Translations under genes and position numbers: made by a program
Part shown: positions 31,751-64,000 of the stretch, in pieces
How the letters are laid out: every line of letters begins with the position of its first letter
Position numbering within the stretch: the stretch's first letter is position 1
Notes under the pieces: model-generated
Seen by the model: only the letters and a program-made list of their open reading frames with translations
Database searches by the model: none
What the model was told of the DNA's origin: nothing
Source of the DNA: Lucifuga dentata
Taxonomy: Eukaryota > Chordata > Actinopteri > Ophidiiformes > Bythitidae
Length of the DNA: 64,000 nt
Reading direction: 5' to 3'
Assembly (NCBI GenBank): GCA_014773175.1
Contig: VXCM01000278.1
Coordinates: 62,001 to 126,000 of the forward strand

Positions 31751-33339
31751 CAGATTACATTGGTGTCATGGTATTTAGCCCTCAGGTTGTCTCTATAATA
31801 ACACACATTTGCAAATGAAAGAGGATAATTTGTTTGCGAACAGCCTGAAACATGGGAACAATCTGTTTGTTTTTTTTGTTTGTTTTTTTTTTTTTTTTTT
31901 TTTACCAATTTGTGTGAAAAAGAGAGCTGAGTGAAACCCATTAAACCTATTTCAAAGTGATTGTTTAGAGGCAAACTGTCCTCATTGAATGACTAATCTA
32001 TTCAATGCAATTGCTTAAAATGTAAATCTCAGCCTGCCTGGCCAGTTGATGAGGACCTGATGACTCATCATTGATCAGCAGTGGTGATCAGTGAGTATCT
32101 GATTGAATAACAACAAGCCCTGATCAGCTTTGATCAGTTTGTTGACCTATGGTGAAAAATTAGCTAGTGATTATTTGAGTCACGAGACCTGTAGAACGGC
32201 CTGCAGGCTTCTTTGTTATCATGTCAAATAAAACAGATAAACCCTCATTTTTATAAGGGCCTGACAAACACATTTACAATTGTCATAATGTGGTCAATAT
32301 TCTATGTTACAACTCAATAAAATGTGTCTGTACATGTGTGCCAGGGCCAGCTTTGGGTATCCCATGACATCGATGCCCTCTTCTGCTTTTCTACTATATC
32401 TTATTTCACAATAACCTATTATTATTGTGCCTGTCTGTATGTGAAAAGTGCTCTCTAAAATCACAAAGATGATATTTGTTAATGAAAATACAAAGTACAG
32501 ACAGACTTATGACAGATTATAATTTGCATACAATTTAATAAGGGGGGCCTTTAAACCATGGAGCATCATTCTCCGATTTAAAAAGCAATATAATCAAATT
32601 ATCGAATGACAATGATGATCGAATGAGTGAAAGGGTAACGGATTTTGATACAAGCTACCAGGACTTGTTTACACTGTCTTGTCAGATGTACTTGTGGAAA
32701 GTCGTGTCATAAACAGTAGTATTGTGGTTCCCTATTGCACAGACTTGAAGCATATAACTCAAGGTCGGAAAACCTAGTCTGTGACACTGAGGTATTTGTG
32801 TGTGAGTGTTGTGTTAATGCAGCTCTGAGAAAAGAAGGCCCGTGTGTCCTGGCCTGGCCTCTGTGTGTGCGTGTGTGTATGTGTGTGAGAAATGCACTAT
32901 ATGTTTCTTCTGAAGGTTCATGGGTTTCTCTTAGAGGAGGGGGCATCTGAGGAGAGAAAGAGAGAGTGAGAGGGAGGAAGAAAAAGGGAGGTGTTGAGTA
33001 TCATTACCCATCCCCCCCTCCTTCACTCGGTCGTGGCTTCATTTCTATACTGCATGTGTGTTTGTTAGTGATGAGATGAATGTGTGTGAGTAGCTACTGG
33101 TGTGTCGGCGGTTGTATTTAAAATAGGATGGGTTCTCCTTTCTACCGCCATGACAGCTACACGTGAGGAACTGAAAGTGACAATGTTGCCTTGACAACAG
33201 AAGCATACAAATTGCAGCTAACCTTTTCGTTGTGTTTGCATGTGTGTGCGTGTGTATGTGTGTGTGCAGGTGTGATGATTACTTTTGTGTGAATCTGGAA
33301 CAGTCTGTCTGTAGTTACTAGGCAGATATTCACCCACCC

Positions 33340-33340
<1 letters not shown>

Positions 33341-33385
<45 letters not shown>
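33341..33385. repeat. (CA)n microsatellite
   Basis: CA dinucleotides with one GC interruption near the end. Confidence 0.95.
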
Positions 33386-33386
<1 letters not shown>

Positions 33387-34120
33387 GACAGCTTGCCTGC
33401 ATCTGGCGTCGTTGTGGTGAGACTGTTGATAAAGCGGCTGGTGGAAATGGCAGCTTATCCATTTACATAAGCTGTGTGAGGGCTTGATAAGCTCTGAGCC
33501 TGAAGCCTGACGAACACATTGCTCTTAAACTTGATCCCCACCCTGCTCTGTCCACAGTCTACTTCATGTGCAGTCCCAGTTGAAGGGGGGGGGGGGGGGG
33601 GNGGGGATGGTGTGTGTATGTATGTGTTACTACAGGTATAGAGAGAAACAATATGAACGCTGGGCGACTGTCTGTCTGGTTCTGGGGTGATCAGACACAG
33701 CTTTGTTACACATCCTTATGACTTAAAGTCACACACTGTTATTGGCATGTATGTTGAGGATACACCATGTGAAACATGATGTAAAACACACAGCTGGCAC
33801 ATAAATGCCAAAATGACTGTAAGTAAGAGTTGAGCTGTTTAGACAAACTAAACTGACAGATAAATTAATACATAATGCAAGAAATACGAAAATAAATAAA
33901 TGTAATTTCCTGATTCAGCACCTATAGTGACCGTTCATCCCCTCACTGGTGCCATTTTTAGAAGGTGCTGAATGTGTTTTGTTATTTCTGCACAGGGAGG
34001 AGTGCCCCCCCCCCAAACTTTCCCAACCTCTCTTGCTCTAACTCCCTCTTCCTTTCTCCTCCCTTCTTCATACATACAAAAACCTCTCCCTACATGGGTA
34101 CCAGAATATTTGTTAAAATA

Positions 34121-34121
<1 letters not shown>

Positions 34122-34160
<39 letters not shown>
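34122..34160. repeat. (GT)n microsatellite
   Basis: Uninterrupted GT dinucleotides. Confidence 0.95.
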
Positions 34161-34161
<1 letters not shown>

Positions 34162-34657
34162 ATGCATAAAACAGGCCTAAATGTGATTCTACTCTGTATT
34201 GTAGAAACTTGAGGGATTATCACAGAAAGGTGATGATATGCATACAATAATGTGTATAATGCTGCTCACTTTTTTTTTTTTTTTCACAGCTTTTGGTATA
34301 AGTTTGACCTTTGCAGCTGATAAATGAGTTGCAGCTGATTAATGAGTCTTGTACTGTGTGTCTGAACAAATGTGAACTCCTGCATGTGAGTGAGAGTGTG
34401 TGTAGGGTGTGTGTGCATGTGTATGCAGCAGATGTCCTATGTTCCTGTTCTGTTCCCCAGACTGGCTGGTCTTTGTTGCTGCTCCCTCGTGCAGATGGGC
34501 CTGGCCACGTGTTTCCCTGTCTGCACAAACAAGCCACGCCTCCAACGCTATAATCTGTCAATCGCAGCAGCCAAGTACCGCCCCTAAAAACACCCACAAT
34601 CCCACAGGGTCCATCCCCCTACTTGATGATGCTGTATTACTCACACATACTTACCAT

Positions 34658-34659
<2 letters not shown>

Positions 34660-34705
<46 letters not shown>
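34660..34705. repeat. (CT)n microsatellite
   Basis: Uninterrupted CT dinucleotides. Confidence 0.95.
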
Positions 34706-34708
<3 letters not shown>

Positions 34709-35339
34709 CTCATACGAAGCAATGCTTTTTTCTGTCTCAGTCACACACACCTACACACATTCTCTCAGTAGTTGTACAATGAATCCACCTCTGCTTTCTC
34801 CCTTATTTCCAAGCTTTCTTTTATATCTTTATCCATGTAAACCATCTGTCTCGCTGTCTATTTCCAACTTCCCTGAAAATTGTTCTTTCTTCCTCTACTT
34901 CCATACTGAAGCAACAAATCTCCTCCCCTGAAACAGGAAGAAGGAATTTAGTGAAACAAAAACAAGCATAGAAAAAGAAAATTCCAACCTTGTACAAGGT
35001 TTGAGTTTTGAAGAAAAGACACAAGGCTCCCAAATGTGCTTGTTTTCCCGTTATACTTCTACAGACTTGCACGTTACATAGGTGATTTGTTTTTGATGGA
35101 GGGTTTCCTAAAATAACATCAGGAAATGGTTGACTTGAAAAAGAGGATGAAATTCCAGCAGCAGTATTCAAAGTAGGGTGTAGTTAATCTTGCTTATTTT
35201 CTAGGTGAACAACTCATTCCACACCATTCAGTGTGATTTAATTTTTTTAGTGGCAAGTCCATGTGTGCAGTGATTGTCTCATTTTGGATTCCTGTGGTAA
35301 ATACGTGTTTTTACTCTAGTCATACCTGATTAACCTGAA

Positions 35340-35370
<31 letters not shown>

Positions 35371-35775
35371 TGCTCTCTGACAAAAACAGCTGAGTTTTAC
35401 CCTCTGGGCCAAAACTCCCTGCTGCTTCACATTTGGTGTCAACAGTTGTGCATCTGAAGGGGCATGTATTGCTGTACAAAGTTCACTGGGTGTTTTTAAA
35501 CTATTAAAGAGTGGAAAAAGTAGAAACAGGCTTACAGATTGTGGTCAGTGGTTACTTTACTTTACTTTACTGTGTCATACTGAAGTACATGCAAAGGAAA
35601 GAGATCCTTTACAAAAATCAATAATAAAAATATCTCAACAATATTATGGAAATATCAAATTTTCTGAAAAGCAAACAAGACCCTTGCAATGTATTGACAA
35701 ATGTTCTGTTAATTCCTATATTTACTGAAACTAGGGTTGATTGATAAGTTCTAAGCCTGAAACGACAAAGACAAT

Positions 35776-36238
35776 ATGCGGTGGGGTCCAAAAGTCTGAG
35801 ACGAGTCAGACGACATCGAAAATCCGTGATGTTTTCCATGTAAATCTGAAAATAATCAGAAAGTCTGACATCACAAGAAGCTCTTTGGAACATNATGTTT
35901 TCCATGTAAATCTGAAAATAATCAGAAAGTCTGACATCACAAGAAGCTCTTTGGAACATTATCAGATCATGCTGAGATAACTTGGCTCATCAGATTTTGC
36001 ACAAGCTTATGGAGTCCTGCCAGCTCAAGTGCGTGTTGTCATTAAAACAAAAGGAGGCATACCAAATACTAAGATATTCTGAAATTCATGTACATTTTGC
36101 AAAGATTCAACTTTTCAATCAAATTGTTAAGATGATATTATTATTTGTACTGAAAAATCTTGTATTAAATTAAAAAAAAAAAAGAATGCATAATAGAAGC
36201 ATTTTCACAGTGGTCTCAGAATTTTGGACCCCACTGTA
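35776..36238. mobile_element. Tc1/mariner-type MITE nested in copy B
   Basis: The left end reads GGTGGGGTCCAAAAGTCTGA. The right end, reverse-complemented, reads CAGTGGGGTCCAAAATTCTG, flanked by TA. It contains a 65-bp duplication around the N at 35894. No transposase remains. Confidence 0.65.
35829..35959. repeat. 65-bp direct duplication around a single N
   Basis: Bases 35829-35893 and 35895-35959 are identical around an N at 35894. This is an assembly artefact. Confidence 0.85.
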
Positions 36239-37469
36239 TGGAAGGTAGTGGGGGCTGTACCAGTTTTTGTGGAAGCAATATAATCCATTATGTGTTTTTG
36301 CACGTCAACTTGGACATTTTAGTTAAGTGATTCTAATTTAAGGGTTCCAAGAATGCCCAAGATTGTATGAGTTACTGGCTGCTACCCATGATTGTGTCTT
36401 TGAACTAGTTCAGCACCCAGCCTACTCACCTGATTTGGTCCTCTCAGACTCAACCTGGTTTGCCTCGGATGTTATTGGGCACCCAATAAATGCAAAGAAA
36501 ATGCCTTCTGAATCTATGAAAATTCTCCAGTATTGACAGTAGAAGTGTATCAAGTCAAAAGGGGATTATTAAAAAAATAAATAAAATAGATAACTGCAAC
36601 ATCTCTAGGCCCAGAGCTTACCAACCTTGTTTAACACAAAAACATGTTTTGAAATCGTTAAACTACATTGTGTAGTGTATGTATGTGTTATTTTCATTTT
36701 CAGGGTCAGGCAAGGTACTGTTCAATGCAGATTTCCTTGGAGTCTGTGTTGTTTTTTTCTCCTTGACCTGTTTTTGTTGTGCTGTCAGCAGCAGGGAGAC
36801 TGGCAACACACAGATGACCTGTTAAAGGGCCGTTTGACTCATACAGAACATGAAGACTTTTGAAGGCTCAGGCCCTTCTTATCATGCCAACAGTAAGCTG
36901 AATCATAGTCTGATGCCTGCTCACTGACAGCTACAAATGCTTTCAGTGAGAACGTTCTTGGGATAGGTAATCCATCATTGCTGTATTAATTTACCTGAAA
37001 GTGTAAAAATCATCACAATGCCAGTGTGTAAGATATAATTTAATTAACACCCCTGGTAGTTTTACACGCCCACCACAGAGCTGTAACAGCTCGAATTCTC
37101 ACTGAAACCTGTTCTGTGTATGCAGCAGCACTCCTGTCATCTCCTGCTCAGACACTGATATGTTCAGAGAGGATTACAACATATGTTGCTGGAACAAAAT
37201 GCACACATGTACGGACATTGGAAGTCTCTATAATGCATCTAATCATTGTCAGAAGACGGGGTTCTCTTACTCTGAGGTTTCCTCACACTAGGATGGACTG
37301 TTCTTTTCTGACTGATAAATATACATTTTACATTTATACATTATTTCATAACATTATCTATCCAAGGTGTTCTACTACACCTCATTAAAACTAAAGAATT
37401 CCTAATGCACATGTGCACATGTCACAATCTGTACCAGAATTTATCTACAGAGGTGGGACCAAATTATTG

Positions 37470-37615
37470 TTTTGCAAAGTCTCAAGTAAGTCAAAAGTGT
37501 TGGCAATAAGTCCCAAGTCAGGACAGATAAGTATTAAATCAGGTCCCAAGTCAAGACAGCTCCAAAGTCAAATCTCAAATCAAAGCAGAAAAGTCAAACT
37601 CTAAGTCAAGACAGG
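37470..37615 (+). repeat. AAGTC-rich decayed tandem repeat
   Basis: The motif AAGTC or a one-base variant recurs more than ten times at irregular spacing (CTCAAGTAAGTC, CCCAAGTCAGGAC, CCCAAGTCAAGAC, CTAAGTCAAGAC). It is a degenerate short-unit repeat, possibly the core of an old transposon. Confidence 0.5.
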
Positions 37616-38262
37616 CAAGTAGTTGCCATACTGTTCTATACATACAACAAATAAATCACATGAATTGATTCCCTGTGGCTTCCTGTAAAACTTATAAAAG
37701 CATCACACATAAAAAAGCCGCTAATGTTGTCAGTAAGTGCTTAATATCAATACAAATGCATATACAGTATAGCTCATCTTCAAGCCTGGATCTCTTGTGT
37801 TATACTCCTTAATATCAAATACTTCAATAATAATAATACAATGCAAAGTTTCATTGATCAGTCAGTTCCTAATATTTCCTCCTGTTGTGTCTTTCGTTCA
37901 CTAATCTGATCAGTCATGGAAGCAGACAGTCTGTTTACCTTAAGGCATCTATCTGCGCAGTCATGCAGTGATTTATCCATTTACTGTCAGTGCTTCCTGT
38001 ACTTTGTTTTGATTGGTCTCTCTGTGTATACTACTGTACAAGATGAGCGTGGTTGTTGCTTGAGATACCAGGGCTCATGTTGCCTTAACGACCTCTCTCA
38101 CCTTTCATGGACTACCTCGTAGCTGCAGCTAAGTTTAGCATTTTGAAACTGATCCATATGTCTCCTGCGTTCGTTCCCTCCACTGACACGAGTCCATGCA
38201 CATGCACGCAAACTTTTGATGTTTTGGCCCTTCTCCACATGCAAACGTGTACTACAAGTTAG

Positions 38263-38908
38263 TTAAAGGACCATACTGGCGATCGTGCATGTTTCAGCCT
38301 AATATATTCAGTTTTCATGTATGTAAAGTTATTGACAATCATTTCCCAAAGAATGCTACTGGAACAGTGAACTAAAAAAAGCAAACTTTCCTACCTTCCA
38401 GACCACCATTGGTTTCAGTTCATTCTGGTACGCTATTAAAATCAACTTGTANTTTCCTACCTTCCAGACCACCATTGGTTTCAGTTCATTCTGGTACGCT
38501 ATTAAAATCAACTTGTAGATACTTGAAATGCTCTTGGGATAGGTAATCCATTATCGTAAACAACCCTTTTTTTCAAAGTTTCATAATATTAGCGTTTAAG
38601 CGCAATAAAAAGCTTGGAGTGAATGTATATCTCCACCAGGGAATATAGTCCCAAAAAAGACCTGCATTTATCAAAAAATGTAAATGACTGTGACTTCATA
38701 AGATGCGTAACTATTAGCAGGCAAAACATTGATTTTTAAGGTGGGTGTATTGCTTGAATATTTGATTTTGAAAGATTAAGAGATTTTGCAAAATATCAGG
38801 AAAGTTGAAATACAGTTTTATCCTTTTGAAAATTGTCAGTAACGTAACATGTATGAAAATTTAATATATTAGGTTTAAACATGCACAATTGCCGGTATGG
38901 TCCTTTAA
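38263..38908. mobile_element. Long-TIR element with TTAA ends, copy 1
   Basis: The left end reads TTAAAGGACCATACTGGCGA. The right end, reverse-complemented, reads TTAAAGGACCATACCGGCAA. Complementarity continues for roughly 75 bases. TTAA at both ends suggests piggyBac- or Kolobok-type target preference. A 65-bp duplication around the N at 38452 lies inside. A partial second copy is in a tmc2 intron (62654-62855). Confidence 0.65.
38387..38517. repeat. 65-bp direct duplication around a single N
   Basis: Bases 38387-38451 and 38453-38517 are identical around an N at 38452. This is an assembly artefact. Confidence 0.85.
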
Positions 38909-39866
38909 ACCTTATCTACTTTTGCCTTCTACAGAGGCAAAAGCTGATACTCACACTACAATGCGGAGCAACACTGCCCCCTATAGGTTAAATGGCTTTC
39001 AGGTCACATATCGATTCCTCTTTCCATGATGTAGCTTTTCATTAATCTTATAAATTTTCTTTCACATCAGTGTGACTCCATATTCAACTGACATAAACAA
39101 TAGAATCTCTCTTTTATTAACTCTGGATTTTCACAACATTAATGTAATTAAATCTGGTGATTTGGAAAATAAAGGGAAAAAAAGAAAACAAAGGCTCTTG
39201 CACACTGTCAACACTTCAGTCTAGACCTTCATCAGGCATTTCAATCAACAACAGACAACAACTAGTCAGTACAGTTTGAGTTCATAAGAAGAGCAAACGC
39301 CTCCACACTGTGGTTAGAAATATGGCCCAGTATTTACTAAAAGTTTGAAACTACATATTACACAGTTTGAAACACACATATATACACACACAAGCAAAAA
39401 ATGTGTCTGGGATTGTATGAACCCATATTAAGTCAGAAACCTGCTTAGAAACATACAAAGCTGTAACAGTGTCTGTGCTGGCTGGGTTCAAATCCTTAAA
39501 AACTGCGAAATGTCCTCCAAGAAGTAATGACAGAAAAATATGTATATCCATAAATATATCCGGAAAAGTCTACATCTCAAAGCAGGGACGTGAGAAAATT
39601 AACCACTGAGCATGCTGGAGATAAATGTATATGTAAAAATGACAAAACTCTGAGACAATAAAAGTGATTAAAACAAAATCAAAATGTACACTGAGTAGAA
39701 GTTCAATACATGAAATAAACTGGATTTTTAGACATTTTTCTTCTCAGGGAAAAAAAAAAAAAAAGCTCAGTAATCAATTTCACAAAGAGCCAGCAGCCTT
39801 TCTTAGATCTGCTGCTTTCATAACCCACATGTTTTTGTCTTTTCACACACACAAATGTGGCACATG

Positions 39867-39904
<38 letters not shown>

Positions 39905-39960
39905 NACACACACACACACACATTTAGAAACACACACACATTTAGAAACACACACACACT
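39867..39960. repeat. (CA)n with N and two TTTAGAAA-linked units
   Basis: CA repeats are broken by an N at 39905, then by two copies of a CACATTTAGAAA unit embedded in CA repeats. Confidence 0.9.
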
Positions 39961-40120
39961 GCTGCATAAAGGCAGTCATAATTCTTTTAAATAATTGATT
40001 GGTAGTGAAATTGTGTGGCATAGGGTTTCCATGCTGTCATTGTCCCTGTTTCGGGTCGATGGGTGGCGAGGGAAAAGTAAACTTCTCATGCAAGTTCAGC
40101 AGCCCCCTTAACACATACAC

Positions 40121-40123
40121 CCA

Positions 40124-40188
<65 letters not shown>
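40121..40188. repeat. (CA)n microsatellite upstream of tmc1
   Basis: A long CA run 135 bases upstream of the tmc1 ATG, possibly in the promoter or 5' UTR. Confidence 0.95.
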
Positions 40189-40190
<2 letters not shown>

Positions 40191-40323
40191 CAAGGTGAAT
40201 CATTCCTGCAGAGTGGCAGAAGTAGAGAGACCACTCAAACCACCGCTTCATTTTCAACTCATGCACTCGGCGTTCTGGATCCTGGCTCACCTCTTGTAGA
40301 AGATACAGGACAATGAGAGAAAG

Positions 40324-49051
<8,728 letters not shown>

Positions 49052-51593
49052 GGGAGTGAGAATGGCACACCATGGTGAATGAGACTCAGAACCAAGGAAA
49101 TTCAAACCTAGATGTATGCTCTGAACTGAGAAGAATGGGTTTATTTTTTCCCCTTAAATGTCACATAAAAACTTAATATTTTTTAGAAATGCAGCTGCAG
49201 TTTATGCTTTTGCCTTACAGAGAAGAGCTGAGTTTGGTTATTGTTCCTTTTTGTGATTATTCATTAAATACCAGAATATCTTTTTCTTGTAGTTACACAG
49301 AATTGCTTCCTGCTGTCTCAAATTTGTAAACACATCTTTTAGCTATAGACAAAATAATACTAAGTTATTAATGTTTTTTGATGCTGCCAGGGGTTTGTTT
49401 GCATCAGTGCACACGTTAGTAAAATAGGCCTGTAATCATTAGTGATGAAACACATGAAATGCACATCATCATTCTTCATCACTGAGACAAACTCTTCAAT
49501 TTCATACGTAAATGAAGCTCAAATTTAGATGGCAAGGGTTTGAAACTTTAAAATATTAAATGTTTAATCATAATTCTAATATTTGTCCACGTCGTATGAC
49601 CGATACACATTAATCAGCAAAAAGAATTATTGATTTAGTTAATAATGCTCATTCTTTGCAGTGTATAAAATAGCAGAAAACAGAAGCATCATGAGCTCCA
49701 TGGTACAATTGAATATGTTTGACTTTAAGCTACAGTAGCTGACAAGAAAAACCACTTGCTTTTTAGATTTACTGTATATGAAGATGATTCCATATTATCT
49801 CTGTTTGGCTTACAGCACAGCATAAACACAAATTAAGTTAGTATGTTTTATGTTCTTTTAATGGCTGAAATCAACACGAAGGTTTGGTAAAGCTACATAA
49901 TAAAACCCCTTTCACGTTGATTTATAATAGTAAAGATTGCCTAGTTTCCTAATGTAACAGCTGTTTTTATGTTTTATCCATCTTCATCATTAAATCAGCT
50001 CTCTTCATCATTTAAAACCATCCTGAGACATAATTTCCTTGTTGTTTGTCAGACTCTCACAGTGACACTGTCCTTGGACTTGTGACTGGGCCAAAGTATT
50101 AAACTATTCATTGGACATGGAGGCCATTTAACCCAGCCAGCTGGCCTTAAATGCAACACTCACTCATCTCTGCTTGGATTTACACACTCAACTTAAAGCT
50201 CTCTTTCACCTGAACCATACATGTGATGTGATATATATTGATTGATCTCTGAAAGTGACCTGACTCATATCATCATTGCATCAATTATTATATGGGCCTA
50301 TCAGATGTCCCAGACTCCCTTATTGGAGAAGAGAAGCAATCAAATCTAAAGATAATTATGTTATCTGCAATAAAATGACAATTGCGCAAAATCACTTCCA
50401 ATCAAATTTAATTGAAATTTAAGACCTGTGTAATTTAAAGTCTGTCAGTCATCATCGAGGAATGAGTGTTGTGTCTGAATCATTTAAGACAACAAGTCAA
50501 CAAGCTCATAATACCACTGACATTAAATTACAGTGCTAATCAGATCCAATTCCAGAGATGCTCATGATCAATTCATGGCAAGTAAGTATTAAGTATTCAT
50601 TACGCAGTTATTTGAGATCCAGAGAATGAAGTAAGCTTCTATGCTTTATTCTTTCACGGTGGGCCAAGGATTGTCAATCAGATTATTTAATGAAGACTGA
50701 CAGAACAGACCTTTTTTGTATTCATACACTGGAGACTTGGAGATTATGTCATAATCTATCTTCCTCTTCCTCATCCAGGTCACATCAACCCCCTGATATC
50801 TGCTGCTTCACCCTCCCATTGGAGTTGTGTTTTGGCGTTGTCCCAGTCTCCCTCCATGCTGGTACAATGTGGCAGAAAACTGATCCATGACGGGCTCCCC
50901 ATTACCGGATATCTCAATGTCAGTTGCACCAAGAATGGCATCTCTTATTCACTAACGTTAATGAAGAAAGGAGGGAGACATCATAGTATCTCAAGCACTG
51001 CTTTAACTGCTCAAATGGTATCCAGTTTTTCAGTGGAGGCCAAAGGTCGGCTCTGGGCCCAGTGTGTGTTCCTGCAGGGTAGACCCGTTCACGTCAATGG
51101 ATCTGGAGAATAAATGGATGTAGCCTCTATAGTATTGGTTAGGAAGAGGGACAAAGAAGTAAGAAAGGTTGCAGGAAGTGTAGAGAACAACAGGTGGAAG
51201 ATTAAAAGGAGGAGCTGGAGGAGGATGTACATGGGTCCATTCTTGAGGGATTATCTGGTCTTTCAGGCGCACCCCTTCAGTGTGTTGCTCTCTATGTTAG
51301 CTGCATAGCAGCCTGACATCTCCTGTTTCCCTGCATTATTGAAGGTCAGATCTGACATTTGACCATAACACACAGTTAGTCTAACTACACCAATAACAAT
51401 CTGCATGCTGGTGCTTCACGAAGGGAATTACTCAGTCCTTAGTTTCACCTTTTTCACCATTGTACTGACAAAAACTCTGAGGAATAGCTCTGACTATAAA
51501 AGCTCTGACTTGTTTCTTTAACCAACTGGAGCCTCAGCCATTTTTCCAGTTTTACTTTACACTGCTGATTGGCATTTGTTTAACACCTAAAAT

Positions 51594-51627
<34 letters not shown>

Positions 51628-52518
51628 GTCTGTGTGAAACATTCACCTGTGAAATTCCAGCTTCATAAGTGAAAATAATACTGGAAAGTTTGAAAATTTG
51701 TCATTTTATGCTGCAAAATAGCTTTTTACATATTACTTACATATAAAGGAATCAGACACCAAATTTGAACTTTCAACTTATCAACTTTTTATATCAGAAA
51801 ATAATCAAAATATGACCCAAATGATTCTTTTTTTTTTTTGTGTGTGTGTGACACAAGCTTTGATGCAGAAGCCTAATTTTCACTCAAAATAAAGAGATAA
51901 AACTCTATATGTCTACTTGCTATAAAGATCTACTTTAAATGTCAGACTGTAACCTTATTACGTGAATTTCCACATATTTCTACATTTATGAGTGAGGAGT
52001 CATTCATACAAATAATGAAAAGAAGCTGATACATTCACTTTGACCACACTGTTTACCCGTCCCACAGAGCACATTGTACAGTACATAAATACAGTGACAG
52101 CACCTGGCTGGTTTCACTTTTTACTCAGGGTTACTTCCATTTTCCGTTATTTTCATTCAACTTTAATGACCTGTGACCTTTATGTCTGTATTCTCTCTGA
52201 CGTCTTTTCTGGGTTGGCACTGAATGATGGCAAATGTCAAACCACTGGATTTGGTTTCCTTGTTTAATCACGTAGGCGATGAGGATAGAAGTTGCTGCCT
52301 GTAGCCTAATTTGCATAAACATGCATATTAAAGCATGTGAATGCATACTTGCTCCAGTCTAATATCAATTAACAGTTTGACTGACAGCCCACTGTATGTC
52401 TTCATTGTCTAATAGATCATGTTTTCTTCTCCATTGGTCCAGATTATTATCTACTTTGTGTCTTTCCCCGTTGTCAAGGAGCCCTTTGAGCAACCTAAAC
52501 AGAAGTGCACCTGTTGCT

Positions 52519-52586
<68 letters not shown>

Positions 52587-52752
52587 GGCTCAGTTTTTTG
52601 ACATGATACCTTTACAGGTGCATCTGCCGCTCCCTCTCAGACTCTTAGAGGTGCAGGGATGGGGAGGAGGGAGAACCTGAGGTGAACAGAAGAGGACAAA
52701 CCAAACGATAAGAAGAGTCCGAAAATTTGCCGAAACACACATAGCGGAAAGA
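49052..52752. other. tmc1-tmc2 spacer
   Basis: This 3.7 kb separates the tmc1 stop from the tmc2 start. It should hold the tmc1 3' UTR (AATAAA candidates near 49901 and 50371) and the tmc2 promoter. It contains poly-T at about 51598-51625 and a long GT run at 52520-52574. No open frame here has gene-like content. Confidence 0.6.
52520..52588. repeat. (GT)n microsatellite upstream of tmc2
   Basis: GT dinucleotides with two late TATGTG interruptions, about 165 bases before the tmc2 ATG. Confidence 0.95.

Positions 52753-64000
<11,248 letters not shown>

Larger units (their letters stand above)
35730..36627 (+). mobile_element. Mariner deletion derivative, copy B (host of a nested insertion)
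   Basis: The left end reads TAGGGTTGATTGATAAGTTC. The degenerate right end near 36606-36627 reads GGCCCAGAGCTTACCAACCT. The interior near 36409-36450 translates to QHPAYSPDLVLSD, the mariner transposase motif HPAYSPDLAPSD that holds the last catalytic Asp. A second element (35776-36238) is inserted within it. Confidence 0.65.
30300..40323. other. Gene-free interval between zfand5 and tmc1
   Basis: This 10 kb separates two divergently transcribed genes, so any tmc1 promoter or enhancers should lie here. Visible content is microsatellites, a nested mariner/Tc1-type insertion (35730-36627), a TTAA-flanked long-TIR element (38263-38908), an AAGTC-rich decayed repeat (37470-37615), poly-G with an N at 33602, and a TGATCA cluster near 32072-32136. 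No open frame has gene-like content. Confidence 0.65.

Noticed and set aside
31414..31974. 186-residue minus-strand frame
   Set aside because: It spans a GT run, a CT run and a poly-T tract; the sequence between has no protein-like character.
34220..34771. Overlapping frames on both strands near 34.2-34.8 kb
   Set aside because: No splice-consistent exon or recognisable family; they end in a CT microsatellite.
50690..51308. Frames in the tmc1-tmc2 spacer
   Set aside because: They have no recognisable domain, no splice partners, and overlap on both strands.

Overview
This window is nuclear DNA from a vertebrate, almost certainly a ray-finned (teleost) fish. The evidence is split genes with GT-AG introns, dense (CA)n/(GT)n and (CT)n/(GA)n microsatellites, many small DNA-transposon relics, and exons that read as gda, zfand5, tmc1 and tmc2. 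There is nothing prokaryotic here: no operons, CRISPR arrays or ribosome binding sites. I recognise no tRNA or rRNA genes. Eighteen isolated single-N positions show that this is a draft short-read assembly. Six of them are flanked by perfect 63-66 bp direct duplications, and two of those corrupt coding exons.

Layout. 611-7986 (+): the last eleven coding exons of guanine deaminase (gda), whose 5' exons lie left of the window. 7987-12709: intergenic DNA with microsatellites. 12710-16141 (+): a four-exon leucine-rich-repeat protein that I cannot name. 16142-22290: intergenic DNA made largely of mobile-element relics (a MITE pair, a dead hAT, a mariner derivative and a LINE fragment). 24099-26544 (-), with a 5' UTR exon near 29870-30000 and a CpG-rich promoter near 29890-30270: zfand5, an A20/AN1 zinc-finger protein. 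30300-40323: a 10 kb gene-free interval with nested transposons and microsatellites. 40324-49051 (+): tmc1, complete, 20 coding exons, 969 codons before the stop. 49052-52752: spacer. 52753 to the window end (+): tmc2, 20 exons visible, 1005 codons, still open at base 64000.

The order gda - zfand5 - tmc1 matches the human 9q21 neighbourhood. The extra tmc2 directly downstream of tmc1 does not, because human TMC2 is on chromosome 20. The tmc genes encode pore-forming subunits of the hair-cell mechanotransduction channel. gda is a purine-catabolism enzyme and zfand5 a ubiquitin/proteasome-linked regulator. These genes are neighbours by descent, not members of one pathway.

The points most worth follow-up are: the head-to-tail tmc1/tmc2 pair, with identical exon phases and local patches of near-identity that suggest gene conversion; a predicted GC-AG intron in tmc2 only; an in-frame 22-residue charged minisatellite in the tmc2 N terminus; a family of four mariner deletion derivatives, two of them inside tmc2 introns; a nested transposon pair; and assembly artefacts that would make automated annotation call broken genes. 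I found no previously undescribed multi-gene system.
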